Shown: positions 17,901-26,218, counted from the stretch's first letter. The stretch: 36,051 bases of DNA from Desulfuromonadales bacterium GWC2_61_20 (GCA_001799485.1 MGTO01000047.1:1-36051), one strand, 5' to 3'. Numbers and translations: made by a program. Notes: generated by a model not told the origin, from the letters alone.

Positions 17901-18917
17901 ATGAGCAAATCAACCTTGAAAATAGCCGATCTGGCCCTCGCCAACAATGTTGTTTTGGCGCCCATGGCCGGCATTTCCGATCTCCCCTACCGCCTGATCA
18001 TGAAATCCTTCGGCGCCGGCCTCGTCTTTACCGAGATGGTCAGCGCCAACGGCCTGATCCGCGATGGTCGGCGAACCCTGGTTCTCCTCGCTTCCGACCC
18101 GGCCGAACGCCCCCTGGGCCTCCAGCTCTTCGGCGACGACCCGGCGATTCTCGCCGAAGCGGCGGCGATGCTGGAGGGCAAGGGGGAACTCCTTGACCTC
18201 AACCTTGGCTGCCCCGTCCCCAAGGTTGTCCGTTCCGGCGCCGGCAGCGCGCTGTTGCGCGACCCGCTGCGGGTCGGACGGATTGTCGCGGCGGTGCGTC
18301 GTGTCTGGACGGGGCCGCTGACGGTCAAGATCCGCTCGGGCTGGGACGACGCCAGCCTCAACTATGTCGCCATTGCGCAAACCGCCGTCGCCGCCGGGGC
18401 CGATGCCATCACCCTGCACCCGCGCACCCGCGCCCAGGGGTTCAGCGGTCAGGCCGCCTGGGAGCATATCCGCCGGCTGCGCGCGGCGGTGACGGTGCCG
18501 GTCATCGGCAGCGGCGACATCTTCACCGCCGAGGATGCCTTGGCCATGCAGCGCCAGACCGGCTGCGACGGGGTCATGATCGGACGCGGCGGCTACGGCA
18601 ATCCCTGGCTGATCCGCAATATCATCCGGCTGCAAAACGGTCGGGAGCAGGCGCTGCCGACGCCGACAGAGCGACTGGAAACGGCGCTGCGCCACCTTAC
18701 TCTTGTCACCGCCGCCTCGGGGGAACGGCACGCCGTGCTGGAGATGCGCAAGCATCTCTGCTGGTACGCCCGGGGTTTGACCGGCGCCGCCACCTTCCGC
18801 TCCACGGTCAATCGCAGCGAGACCTTGCAGGGATTGCGCGAGCTGCTGACCCACTTCTTTCTCCATACCGCCGAAACCGACGAAAGCCGCGATGAAACCA
18901 CGCCGCACGCCACCTGA
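17901..18917 (+). CDS. dusB: tRNA-dihydrouridine synthase B
   Basis: Flavoenzyme that reduces uridine to dihydrouridine in the D loop of tRNA, 338 residues. The FMN-binding TIM barrel shows VVLAPMAGISDLPYR, FTEMVSANGL, LDLNLGCPVPKVVRSGAGSAL with the catalytic Cys in GCP, TLHPRTRAQGFSG and VIGSGDIFTAEDA, then MIGRGGYGNPWL. All are family hallmarks. It overlaps ntrB by 26 bp. The same order (nifR3-ntrB-ntrC) is known in alphaproteobacteria, where the dus gene was named nifR3. No Shine-Dalgarno is visible before the ATG, and the promoter predicts a nearly leaderless message. Confidence 0.95.
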   Translation: MSKSTLKIADLALANNVVLAPMAGISDLPYRLIMKSFGAGLVFTEMVSANGLIRDGRRTLVLLASDPAERPLGLQLFGDDPAILAEAAAMLEGKGELLDLNLGCPVPKVVRSGAGSALLRDPLRVGRIVAAVRRVWTGPLTVKIRSGWDDASLNYVAIAQTAVAAGADAITLHPRTRAQGFSGQAAWEHIRRLRAAVTVPVIGSGDIFTAEDALAMQRQTGCDGVMIGRGGYGNPWLIRNIIRLQNGREQALPTPTERLETALRHLTLVTAASGERHAVLEMRKHLCWYARGLTGAATFRSTVNRSETLQGLRELLTHFFLHTAETDESRDETTPHAT

Positions 18918-19992
18918 TCCGCAACTCTACGTCCGCGTCCTCGATAACGTCGATCGGCCGGTCATCGCCCTCGACCGCGACGGTCGCATCAGCCTGTTCA
19001 ACCCGGCGGCGCAGAACTGCACCGGTTTTTCCGAACGCCAGGCCCTTGATCAGCGCTTCGAGGATCTCTTTGCCGGGCAGGAAGGCCTGCTCTATCTGGT
19101 GCGCTCGGGTTTGCGCGAAGGACGCTCCATCTCCGATCACGAAAATATCCTGCTGCGCCGCCCTATCGGCCCGGCCTTGTCGGTCAGCGTCTCGGTTTCC
19201 CCCCTCCTCAACGAGCAGGGGGAGACCGACGGAGCCGTCATCCTCATTCGCGACCTCTCGCGCATCCGCGAACTGGAAGAAGCGGTGCGCCGGGCCGATC
19301 GTCTGTCGATGCTCGGAGCGATGGCGGCCGGACTGGCCCACGAAATCAAGAACCCCCTCGGCGGCATCCGGGGAGCGGCGCAGCTCTTGGCCCACGAGCT
19401 GGGGCCACAGAAACAGCTGACCGAATATACCGACGTCATGATCCGCGAAGTCGAACGGGTCAACACCATCATCGAAGAGTTGATGGATCTGACCCGCTCA
19501 CGGCCGATGCAGATGAGCGAAGTCAATCTCGGCCGGATTCTCGGGGACATCGTCCTCTTCCAGAAGGAAGCCCATAACAGTGGAGCCATCGAGTTCAGCT
19601 TGCAGCTCGATCCGAGTATTCCGCCTCTCCTCGGCGATGCCGACCTCCTCGCCCGACTCTTTCTCAACCTGATCAAGAACGCCGCCGAAGCCATCGACAA
19701 GCGCGGTCGGGTCGAGATCATCAGCAAGGTCGCCTCTGAGTTTCACATCCACAAACCGGGGGAACGGCCGGTGCCGATGATCCGCGTCGAGATCCGCGAC
19801 AGCGGCAAGGGGATCGCGGCGGAAGAGCTGGAAAACATCTTTACCCCCTTTTTCACCACCAAGGATCGCGGCAGCGGTCTCGGCCTGGCGACCTGCCAGA
19901 AGATCGTCAACCAGCATCACGGCCTGATCAAGGTCGAAAGTAGCGTCGGCGTCGGTTCGGTCTTCACCGTCAGCCTGCCTTTTTTACGCTGA
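18892..19992 (+). CDS. glnL: NtrB-type nitrogen-regulation sensor kinase
   Basis: Soluble histidine kinase/phosphatase that controls NtrC in response to nitrogen status, normally through PII protein. It has 366 residues: a PAS domain (about 10-115), a HisKA domain with LGAMAAGLAHEIKNPLGGIR (phospho-acceptor His150), and an ATPase domain with N box NLIKNAAEAI (Asn263), G1 box DSGKGI (303-308), F box FTPFFTTK and G2 box GSGLGL (327-332). There is no membrane helix. Its start lies inside dusB, so translation is coupled. The pairing with the downstream NtrC-type regulator, separated by 58 bp, supports the NtrB call over a generic kinase. Confidence 0.9.
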   Translation: MKPRRTPPDPQLYVRVLDNVDRPVIALDRDGRISLFNPAAQNCTGFSERQALDQRFEDLFAGQEGLLYLVRSGLREGRSISDHENILLRRPIGPALSVSVSVSPLLNEQGETDGAVILIRDLSRIRELEEAVRRADRLSMLGAMAAGLAHEIKNPLGGIRGAAQLLAHELGPQKQLTEYTDVMIREVERVNTIIEELMDLTRSRPMQMSEVNLGRILGDIVLFQKEAHNSGAIEFSLQLDPSIPPLLGDADLLARLFLNLIKNAAEAIDKRGRVEIISKVASEFHIHKPGERPVPMIRVEIRDSGKGIAAEELENIFTPFFTTKDRGSGLGLATCQKIVNQHHGLIKVESSVGVGSVFTVSLPFLR

Positions 19993-20050
19993 ACTTTCCA
20001 CCCTATCCAACCGGCCACGACTAGCGGCCGGCAGCAGCGAGGTTTACCCC

Positions 20051-21487
20051 ATGTCGATTCGCAGAGTCCTGGTCGCCGACGACGAAGAGAGCATGCGCTG
20101 GGTCCTCTCCAAGGCTCTCAGCAAAAAAGGCTTTACCGTCGATCTCGCCGCCAACGGCAATGAGGCCCTGGCCCTGGTGCGCCAGCACCGCTACGACCTC
20201 GCCGTCCTCGACATCAAGATGCCGGGCTTAAGCGGCCTCGAACTGCTGAGCCGCATCCACGAGGAGAAGCCCGAGATCCTCGTCGTCATCATGACCGCCG
20301 AGACGTCGATGAAGAATGCCGTCGAGGCCATGAAGCGCGGCGCCTACGACTACATCACCAAACCCTTCGACCTCGATGTCCTCGACGCCATCGTTCTCAA
20401 GGCGCAGAAGGCCGCGGCCGTCAGCGAAGAGGTGCAGCAGCTCAGGGGGGAGATCAAGGAGCACTACCAGCTCGACCGCACCATCATCGGTACCAGCAAA
20501 CCGATGCAGGAAGTCTACAAGCTCCTCGGCAAGATCGCCCCCGCCGACCTCACCGTCCTCATCAACGGCGAATCGGGGACCGGCAAGGAGCTGGTCGCCC
20601 GCGCCCTCCATCTCAACAGCCCCCGCCTCGGCAAGCCCTTTCTCGCCCTCAACTGCGCCGCCATCCCCCGCGAACTCCTCGAGAGCGAACTCTTCGGCTT
20701 CGAAAAAGGGGCCTTCACCGGCGCTGTCGAGCGCAAGATCGGCAAGTTCGAGCAAGCCGCCGGCGGCACCCTCTTCCTCGACGAGATCGGCGACATGCCC
20801 CTCGACCTGCAGGCCAAGCTCCTGCGGGTCCTGCAGGAAAAAGAGATCACCCGCACCGGCGGCAACACTGCCATCGCCGTCGACGTGCGCATTGTCGCCG
20901 CCACCAATCAGGAGCTCACGGAAAAGGTGCGCACCAGGGAGTTCCGCGAGGATCTCTTCTACCGCCTCAATGTCGTCCCCGTGACCCTCCCCCCCCTGCG
21001 CGAGCGCCGCACCGACATCCCGCTGCTGGTCGACTTCTTCATCCGCCGCGCCCACGACCAGCTCGGGGTCGCCGCCAAGGGCTGCACCGAAGAGGCCCTC
21101 GCCCTGCTCAAGGGTTACAACTGGCCCGGCAATGTCCGCGAACTGGAGAACACCATCCAGCGCGCCGCCCTCCTTTCCCCCGACCCGTTCCTGACGCCGG
21201 CCGACTTCCCTGCCCTCTCGGCGAAAGGCGGCAACGGCTGCGACCGCGGCGATTCCCTCGAAGCCCTCATCGCCAACAAGCTGCGCACCTCCCTGTCGCA
21301 GATCGATCTCAACGAAATGAACAATCTCTACGACATGGTCCTCTACCAGATGGAGCGCCCCTTGATCAGCATCATCATGGAAAAGACCCGGGGCAACCAG
21401 GTCCGCACCGCCGAGATTCTCGGCATCAACCGCAATACCCTGCGCAAGAAGATCCAGCAACTCGGCATCGACCCGAAGAAGGAATAG
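20051..21487 (+). CDS. glnG: NtrC-type sigma-54 activator
   Basis: Response regulator that drives sigma-54 promoters, probably of nitrogen-assimilation genes, when phosphorylated by the upstream kinase. It has 478 residues. The receiver domain has Asp10-Asp11, phospho-acceptor Asp54 and Lys104. The AAA+ domain (about 144-375) has Walker A GESGTGKE (Lys179), the sigma-54 contact loop GAFTGA at 220-225, Walker B GGTLFLDEIG (Asp244-Glu245) and WPGNVRELEN. A Fis-type helix-turn-helix ends the protein (GNQVRTAEILGINRNTLRKK). All functional parts are intact. A perfect palindromic terminator follows 20 nt after the stop. Confidence 0.93.
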   Translation: MSIRRVLVADDEESMRWVLSKALSKKGFTVDLAANGNEALALVRQHRYDLAVLDIKMPGLSGLELLSRIHEEKPEILVVIMTAETSMKNAVEAMKRGAYDYITKPFDLDVLDAIVLKAQKAAAVSEEVQQLRGEIKEHYQLDRTIIGTSKPMQEVYKLLGKIAPADLTVLINGESGTGKELVARALHLNSPRLGKPFLALNCAAIPRELLESELFGFEKGAFTGAVERKIGKFEQAAGGTLFLDEIGDMPLDLQAKLLRVLQEKEITRTGGNTAIAVDVRIVAATNQELTEKVRTREFREDLFYRLNVVPVTLPPLRERRTDIPLLVDFFIRRAHDQLGVAAKGCTEEALALLKGYNWPGNVRELENTIQRAALLSPDPFLTPADFPALSAKGGNGCDRGDSLEALIANKLRTSLSQIDLNEMNNLYDMVLYQMERPLISIIMEKTRGNQVRTAEILGINRNTLRKKIQQLGIDPKKE

Positions 21488-21507
21488 TCAACGGGTCTAT
21501 GCCCCCG

Positions 21508-21553
21508 GACAAAGAAAGGCCCCGCGGCAATTGCCGCGGGGCCTTTCTTTGTC
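21508..21553. terminator. Perfect 46-nt palindrome, bidirectional terminator
   Basis: Two 23-nt arms match perfectly around a centre at 21530/21531 with no spacer. The stem core is GGCCCCGCGGCAATTGCC, with A-rich and T-rich arms outside. It lies between the convergent ntrC and O-methyltransferase genes, 20 and 18 nt from their stops. Confidence 0.87.
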
Positions 21554-21571
21554 GATGATCATATTCCGAGG

Positions 21572-22573
21572 TTACGGAACAGTCCCGGCGATGAGTCCGG
21601 TATGTCCGGGGAGGTCGTGGTGAATGCGCCGCAACGAGCCGACGCCGGCCGCCGCCAGCAGCCCCTTGAGCTCCCCCTCGCGGTACGAACGCCCGGCCTC
21701 GGTATTGACCACCATGTTGAGGGAAAAGAGGGCCGGGAAGAGAGGGCCGCAGCCGTCGTCGTCGAGGATGAAATCCTGGACGATGATCATCCCCCCCGGC
21801 TGTAGTGCCCGCACCGCCTTGGCGATGATCGTCCGGCACCCCTCCAGTCCCTCGCCATGGAGGATATGAGAGAGCCAGACGACGTCGTAGGTCCCGGGGA
21901 TCTCGTCGATGAGGTAGTCCCCCTCGACAAAGGTCACGCGCCCGGCGAGGGCGAAGCGGGCCAGGGTCTTTTCGGCAAAGGGACGGGTCGTCGGCAGATC
22001 GTAGACGACCCCCTGCAAGTCGGGATTGGCGAGGCAGAAGTGGGCGGCGTAGGTGCCGGGGCCGCCGCCGAGGTCGAGAAGGCGACGGCGGCCGCTCAGG
22101 TCGATACGGGGAACGAGCTGCGGCGCCAGGTTCATGGCGAGATTGAACATGCCGAGGAGAAAGCTTTCGCGCTGTTTTGCATCGTCGGTTGTCGCAGCGG
22201 CCGGGCGCACCGGCTTGCCGTTTTGCACCGCTTCGTGCAGGCGGGACCAGCCGGACATGAGGTGGTGGTGGTGCAGGAGGATATGGCCGAGATAGGCGGG
22301 GGCTTGCTGGTCGAGGTGGGCGCGGGCGAAGGGGGTATTGGCGAAGGCGCCGGCGCGGAGTTCGAGGAGACCGAGGGCACAGAGTGCCCGCAGAAGCTCG
22401 CTCAGCCCGCGCCGGTCAAAACCGGTGGTGGCGACCAGGCTTTCCGCCGTTGCCGTCCCCGCCCCCAGACGGGAGAAAAGTTCGAGCTTGACCCCGGCAT
22501 GGAGAGCGCAGGCGCCCCAATAGCCGCCGGACATTTCGAGGAGCCGTCCCGATGTCCACTCACTCTCGTGCAT
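21572..22573 (-). CDS. Family 2 O-methyltransferase (COMT/HIOMT-like)
   Basis: A 333-residue SAM-dependent enzyme of the class that includes plant COMT, acetylserotonin O-methyltransferase and bacterial carotenoid or polyketide O-methyltransferases. A helical N-terminal dimerisation domain (about 10-90) precedes a Rossmann domain with LLDLGGGPGTYAAHF (167-181), YDLP at 191-194, FVEGDYL and SHILHGEGLEGC. The catalytic His of the ILHDW motif is kept (His239), but the following Asp is Gly240. It is the last gene of the rpsF-dnaB group, 15 nt after dnaB, with its own AGGAGG site. The substrate is unknown and its place after dnaB gives no functional hint. Confidence 0.85.
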   Translation of the reverse strand: MHESEWTSGRLLEMSGGYWGACALHAGVKLELFSRLGAGTATAESLVATTGFDRRGLSELLRALCALGLLELRAGAFANTPFARAHLDQQAPAYLGHILLHHHHLMSGWSRLHEAVQNGKPVRPAAATTDDAKQRESFLLGMFNLAMNLAPQLVPRIDLSGRRRLLDLGGGPGTYAAHFCLANPDLQGVVYDLPTTRPFAEKTLARFALAGRVTFVEGDYLIDEIPGTYDVVWLSHILHGEGLEGCRTIIAKAVRALQPGGMIIVQDFILDDDGCGPLFPALFSLNMVVNTEAGRSYREGELKGLLAAAGVGSLRRIHHDLPGHTGLIAGTVP

Positions 22574-22588
22574 CTCTCCTCCTCTGCA

Positions 22589-23956
22589 TCAACCGTCGTC
22601 GCGCCGCGCCTGGTTCTCGAAGCGGGTGTATTCACCGCGGAAGGTCAGATGCACCGTGCCGATAGGGCCGTTACGCTGTTTGCCGATAACGATCTCGGCA
22701 TCCTTCTCATGCTGTTTGTCGCAGACCTTCTCCCGGCTCTTGCACGCCTCGCAATAGACCGCCTCGCGATAAATAAAAGCGATGACGTCGGCATCCTGCT
22801 CGATGGCGCCCGATTCGCGCAGGTCGGCCATGATCGGGCGCTTGTCGGTGCGGTTTTCGAGGGAGCGGTTGAGCTGGGAGAGGGCAATGACGGGGAGCTT
22901 GAGCTCCTTGGCCAGGGCCTTGAGGGAACGGGAGATTTCGGAAATCTCCTGCTGGCGGTTCTCGGCGTTGTGCCCCTGCATGAGCTGGAGGTAGTCGACG
23001 ACGACGAGACCGAGATTCTGCTCGGCCTTGAGGCGCCGGGCCTTGGCCCGCAGTTCGAGGACCGAGATGGAGGGAGTATCGTCGATATAGATCGGGGCCT
23101 CGGCGAGAAGACCGGCGCCGTTGGTCAGCTTGGGCCAGTCCGATTCCCCGAGGTGGCCGGTGCGCAAACGGCTGGCGTCGACCCGGGAGATGGAGCAGAG
23201 CATGCGCTGGACCAGCTGCTCCTTACTCATCTCCAGAGAAAAGATGATGGTCGGTACCGGCTGGGCGTTGTGCACGGCGGCATTCTCGACCAGATTGAGA
23301 ACAAAGGCGGTCTTCCCCATGGACGGCCGGGCGGCGATGATGACCAGGTCCCCCGGCTGGAATCCGGCCGTCATCTGGTCGAGATCGTGGAACCCCGTCG
23401 GCACCCCGGTTACCAGCTCCTTGCGATCGAAGAGCCGCTCGATGGTCTTGAAGGTGTCCTTCATGATCTCCTTGGTGGAGAAATAGGAAGGGCGCGTCTT
23501 CATGCCGGTGATTTCGAAGATCGATTTTTCCGCCCAGTCGAGGGTCTTCTCGACTTCGCCGCCGTCGTAGCCCCGGGTGGCGATTTCGGTGGCGACGGAG
23601 ATCAGCCGGCGGGTAACCGCCTTCTCTTTGACCAGACGGCTGTAGTGGGCGATATTGGCGGCGGTAGGGACGTAATCGACCAGGGTGGCGAGATAGGAGG
23701 AGCCACCGACGGCATCGAGATCTCCCGCCGACTGCAACTGGGCCGTGACGGTGACGAGATCGGCCGGTTCGCCACGCTCGGAAAGTTCGATGAGGGCGTT
23801 GAAGATCTTGCGGTGGCTTTCGCGGTAGAAATCGTCCGGGCGGAGGATTTCCAAAGCCCGGTTGAGGGCCTCGTTTTCGAGCATGACCCCGCCCAAAACA
23901 GACATCTCCCCTTCCAGACTCTGGGGGGGGAGGCGATGGGTGGAAAGTTCTTCCAT
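22589..23956 (-). CDS. dnaB: Replicative DNA helicase DnaB
   Basis: Hexameric helicase that opens the replication fork, 455 residues. The N-terminal DnaB domain (about 5-110; PQSLEGEMSVLGGVM) is joined to a RecA-like C-terminal domain with Walker A ARPSMGKTAF (Lys215), Walker B VVVDYLQLM, SQLNRSLENR and the arginine-finger region GKQRNGPIGT. An unusual block at residues 402-416 has the pattern Cys-x2-Cys-x6-Cys-x3-His, just before the GKQRNGP motif. The ATG at 23956 is chosen because GGAG lies 6 nt ahead; an upstream in-frame TTG (23968) is less likely. There is no intein. It sits after rplI, separated by a terminator-like hairpin. Confidence 0.96.
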   Translation of the reverse strand: MEELSTHRLPPQSLEGEMSVLGGVMLENEALNRALEILRPDDFYRESHRKIFNALIELSERGEPADLVTVTAQLQSAGDLDAVGGSSYLATLVDYVPTAANIAHYSRLVKEKAVTRRLISVATEIATRGYDGGEVEKTLDWAEKSIFEITGMKTRPSYFSTKEIMKDTFKTIERLFDRKELVTGVPTGFHDLDQMTAGFQPGDLVIIAARPSMGKTAFVLNLVENAAVHNAQPVPTIIFSLEMSKEQLVQRMLCSISRVDASRLRTGHLGESDWPKLTNGAGLLAEAPIYIDDTPSISVLELRAKARRLKAEQNLGLVVVDYLQLMQGHNAENRQQEISEISRSLKALAKELKLPVIALSQLNRSLENRTDKRPIMADLRESGAIEQDADVIAFIYREAVYCEACKSREKVCDKQHEKDAEIVIGKQRNGPIGTVHLTFRGEYTRFENQARRDDG

Positions 23957-23966
23957 GACATGCTCC

Positions 23967-24006
23967 AAAAAAACAGGGCCGAAAGGGGAGCTCTCCCCTT
24001 TCGGCC
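23967..24006 (-). terminator. Terminator-like hairpin between rplI and dnaB
   Basis: A 14-bp GC-rich stem (23977-23990 with 23993-24006) is followed on the minus strand, after three bases, by seven U residues (23967-23973). Full termination here would leave dnaB without a promoter in the 50 nt that remain, so it more likely attenuates, lowering dnaB relative to the ribosomal proteins. Confidence 0.75.
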
Positions 24007-24020
24007 TTTATGGTCGGCCC

Positions 24021-24467
24021 TTAAGCGGCGGCGGTGACCGCGACCTTGACCGTCGCGACGATGCCATGTTGCAGCTTGATCACCACCTGGTGCTCACCGA
24101 GGGTCTTGATCGCCTCGTCGAGGACGATCTTCTTGCGGTCGACTTCGACTCCGGCCGCCGCCAGCTTCTCGGCGATATCCTGGGTCGTCACCGAACCGAA
24201 GAGTTTTCCCTCTTCGCTGGAGCGCAGGGTGAAATTGCAGGCCACCTTTTCGATCTGCCCTTTGAGCAGCTCGGTCGCCTGGGTCTGGCGCTGCAGCTTG
24301 CGCTCGAGCTGGCGCTTGTTGTGCTCCAGTTCGTTGACGTTGCGGACATTGGCTTCGACAGCCAGCCCGCGCGGCAGCAGAAAGTTGCGGGCATAGCCGG
24401 GCTTGACTTTGAGCACGTCGCCGATTTTGCCCAGACCATCGACATTTTCGTTAAGAATGATATTCAT
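24021..24467 (-). CDS. rplI: 50S ribosomal protein L9
   Basis: Large-subunit protein L9, 148 residues, the standard length. It starts MNIILNENVDGLGKIGDVL with the family motif VKPGYARNFLLPRGLA, then the long connecting helix (about 40-75) and the C-terminal domain with LFGSVTTQDIAEKL. The ATG at 24467 has AGGAGGAA in front; the frame is open for another 81 nt upstream, which is not coding. It follows the DUF2232 gene by 22 nt. Confidence 0.97.
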   Translation of the reverse strand: MNIILNENVDGLGKIGDVLKVKPGYARNFLLPRGLAVEANVRNVNELEHNKRQLERKLQRQTQATELLKGQIEKVACNFTLRSSEEGKLFGSVTTQDIAEKLAAAGVEVDRKKIVLDEAIKTLGEHQVVIKLQHGIVATVKVAVTAAA

Positions 24468-24489
24468 GGCGTTCCTCCTGAACAGGAAA

Positions 24490-25416
24490 CTAGGTGTTGG
24501 TAGTTCGCGGTTTGCGAAAGTCGACCCACAGATCGAAGAGGCCGACAAAAGTGACGATTATGGGGAGCGGGTTGAGCAGTACGGCCATGACGTAGCCGAG
24601 GTTGCGCAACCAGGGAGCCACCGCCTTGAGGCGGAAAAAGTGACTGATGATGGCCAACCCCTGCAAAAAATAGAGGGGGAGGAGGAGCACCAGCAGGTTC
24701 AACGAGATGACGGCCGGCCAGCCGTTGGTAAAGAAGTAGATGAAGCCGGCGGCAATAAAAGGCCAGATCAAAACTTCCGGCGATTTCCAGGCGGCGAAAT
24801 CGACCCCCGGCAAAACATACCCCCCGGGTCGGAGGTTGGCGAGAAGCGCCACCGCCAAAAGCAGGGTCAAACCGCCGAAAACGACGGTCAGGGCTGGCCA
24901 GGCCTGGCGCAGGAAAGTGCCGACCTGCTCCATGAGCTGCTTCATCTCCGCCATCTGTTCCGGCGTCAAATCCGTCGTCGGCAAGGTCGCCAGACTGCGG
25001 TCGATCTCCCCCTGGACGATGCCGTTGGCCAGGGTGAAGATGTCGGACCCCTGGTAAAGCGCATAGGCCGAAAGGAGCAGGAGCGAGAGGAGCAGCGTCC
25101 CGCCGAGGGCGAAGGCGACGGCGCGGTCCCAGCCCCGGTTGCGCAGCAGCAGCGCCGCCAGGAGCAGGGCGCCACCGCCGTACTGAACCAGATACGGCAG
25201 AGCCGAGGCACTGCCGTTGACCAGCTGGAGAACTCCGGTCACCAGGAGCACCGTGGCCAGTCCCGCCTTGAAACCGGCGCGGACGGCGACGAAGACCACC
25301 GGAGTTGCCGCGAACAGATTAAGAAAGATCCCGGCGGGTCCGAGCAACTGGACGCCTCCGACCATGAGCAGCGTCAGCAACGTGGCTGCAACAAGGTAAT
25401 ACAATTGCCTGGACAT
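24490..25416 (-). CDS. DUF2232 (YybS-like) integral membrane protein
   Basis: Predicted inner-membrane protein of 308 residues with about eight to nine hydrophobic helices and no charged catalytic motif. It matches the DUF2232 pattern, including the C-terminal VLIWPFIAAGFIYFF and LNLLVLLLPLYFLQGLAIISHFF segments. The same gene lies between rpsR and rplI in many Geobacter-like and Firmicute genomes, which supports the call. The function is not known, although the family resembles vitamin-transporter S components. A TTG nine bases upstream (25425) is in frame; the ATG is preferred though its ribosome site is weak. Confidence 0.85.
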   Translation of the reverse strand: MSRQLYYLVAATLLTLLMVGGVQLLGPAGIFLNLFAATPVVFVAVRAGFKAGLATVLLVTGVLQLVNGSASALPYLVQYGGGALLLAALLLRNRGWDRAVAFALGGTLLLSLLLLSAYALYQGSDIFTLANGIVQGEIDRSLATLPTTDLTPEQMAEMKQLMEQVGTFLRQAWPALTVVFGGLTLLLAVALLANLRPGGYVLPGVDFAAWKSPEVLIWPFIAAGFIYFFTNGWPAVISLNLLVLLLPLYFLQGLAIISHFFRLKAVAPWLRNLGYVMAVLLNPLPIIVTFVGLFDLWVDFRKPRTTNT

Positions 25417-25442
25417 GCTACTCAAACCGGGCTACGCGACGC

Positions 25443-25703
25443 TTAATCGTTGCTGTGGGCGGAGGTGAAGGGAAGCAGGGCGATGTTGCGCGCCAGCTTG
25501 ATCGCCTCGGTCACCTTGCGCTGATGTTCGGCGCAGTTGCCGGAGATGCGCCGCGGAACGATCTTGCCGCGCTCGGAGATGAAATAGCGCAGGGAGCGGA
25601 TCTCTTTATAGTCGATGACCATGCTCGGCTCGGCGCAGTAGCGGCAGCCTTTGCGGCGGGAAAAACGACGGCGCGGGGACGCGGGTTTCTTATCGATTGC
25701 CAT
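25443..25703 (-). CDS. rpsR: 30S ribosomal protein S18
   Basis: Small-subunit protein S18, 86 residues, binds S6 at the platform of the 30S subunit. The core [25 protein letters not shown] is canonical. It carries Cys20, Cys23, Cys57 and His60, a Cys-x2-Cys plus Cys-x2-His set that marks the zinc-binding (C+) form of the protein. Many bacteria have a Cys-free S18, often as a zinc-independent paralogue. It lies 39 bp after rpsF. Confidence 0.97.
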   Translation of the reverse strand: MAIDKKPASPRRRFSRRKGCRYCAEPSMVIDYKEIRSLRYFISERGKIVPRRISGNCAEHQRKVTEAIKLARNIALLPFTSAHSND

Positions 25704-25742
25704 GGTGCTTTATACCTCCATTGAAGAATGGGAAACGGGGAT

Positions 25743-26120
25743 TTATGCCTCTTCAGTCTCTTCGACTTCGCCAGCCTCTTCGGCCTCGGCAGTCACATCG
25801 TCAAGGGTCTTGACCGGGGCCGGAGCCGGCAGGCCCTTTTCCAGATGGACCGTCAAAAACTTGATGATCGCCTCGTCGATGCGCATGCGCCGCTCGAACT
25901 CGGCGATGACTTTCGGCTCGGCCTCGTAGGCCACCAGGACATAAGTGCCGCGCCCCTGCTTCTTGACCTGATAGGCCAGTTTGCGGGTTCCCCATTCGTC
26001 AACCTTGAGAATGACGGCGCCCTGGGCGGTCAAAACGCCCTTGAACTTTTCCAGCACGGCCGCATACTCATCGCCGACCAGATCGGGACGGACAATGAAA
26101 ATCGTTTCGTAGGTACGCAT
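25743..26120 (-). CDS. rpsF: 30S ribosomal protein S6
   Basis: Small-subunit protein S6, 125 residues. It starts MRTYETIFIVRPDL and contains WGTRKLAYQVKKQGRGTYVLV, then RIDEAIIKFLTVHL, and ends in an acidic low-complexity tail (EAEEAGEVEETEEA) as in many S6 proteins. The ATG at 26120 has AAGGAGGC 8 nt ahead; the reading frame is open upstream to 26228 but that part belongs to the leader. It is the first gene of the operon rpsF-rpsR-DUF2232-rplI-(dnaB). Confidence 0.97.
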   Translation of the reverse strand: MRTYETIFIVRPDLVGDEYAAVLEKFKGVLTAQGAVILKVDEWGTRKLAYQVKKQGRGTYVLVAYEAEPKVIAEFERRMRIDEAIIKFLTVHLEKGLPAPAPVKTLDDVTAEAEEAGEVEETEEA

Positions 26121-26147
26121 GTAAACTGCCTCCTTCTGGGTGTGTAA

Positions 26148-26167
26148 GCCCCGGTTCGATCCGGAGC
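26148..26167 (-). promoter_or_regulatory. Leader hairpin of rpsF, possible S6:S18 binding site
   Basis: A 7-bp stem (GCTCCGG with CCGGGGC, one G-U) with a 6-nt loop, just upstream of the rpsF ribosome site. Many bacteria regulate rpsF-rpsR through an S6:S18-binding structure in this leader. The CCG elements are suggestive, but I cannot show the full known motif. Confidence 0.3.
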
Positions 26168-26218
26168 AAGGAGCGGCCGCCGGCCCCATGCCAGCGTCCA
26201 GACTCTGTAAAGCTTGCT

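Noticed and set aside
22589-23956. Possible intein in dnaB
   Set aside because: DnaB is a common intein host, but the protein has normal length and no intein splice-junction motifs.
21857-24037. A 726-codon open frame on the plus strand opposite dnaB and the O-methyltransferase
   Set aside because: It runs antisense across two secure genes and their junction, with composition of a shadow frame and no motif. The same holds for long frames at 3137-4792 and 28683-30401.
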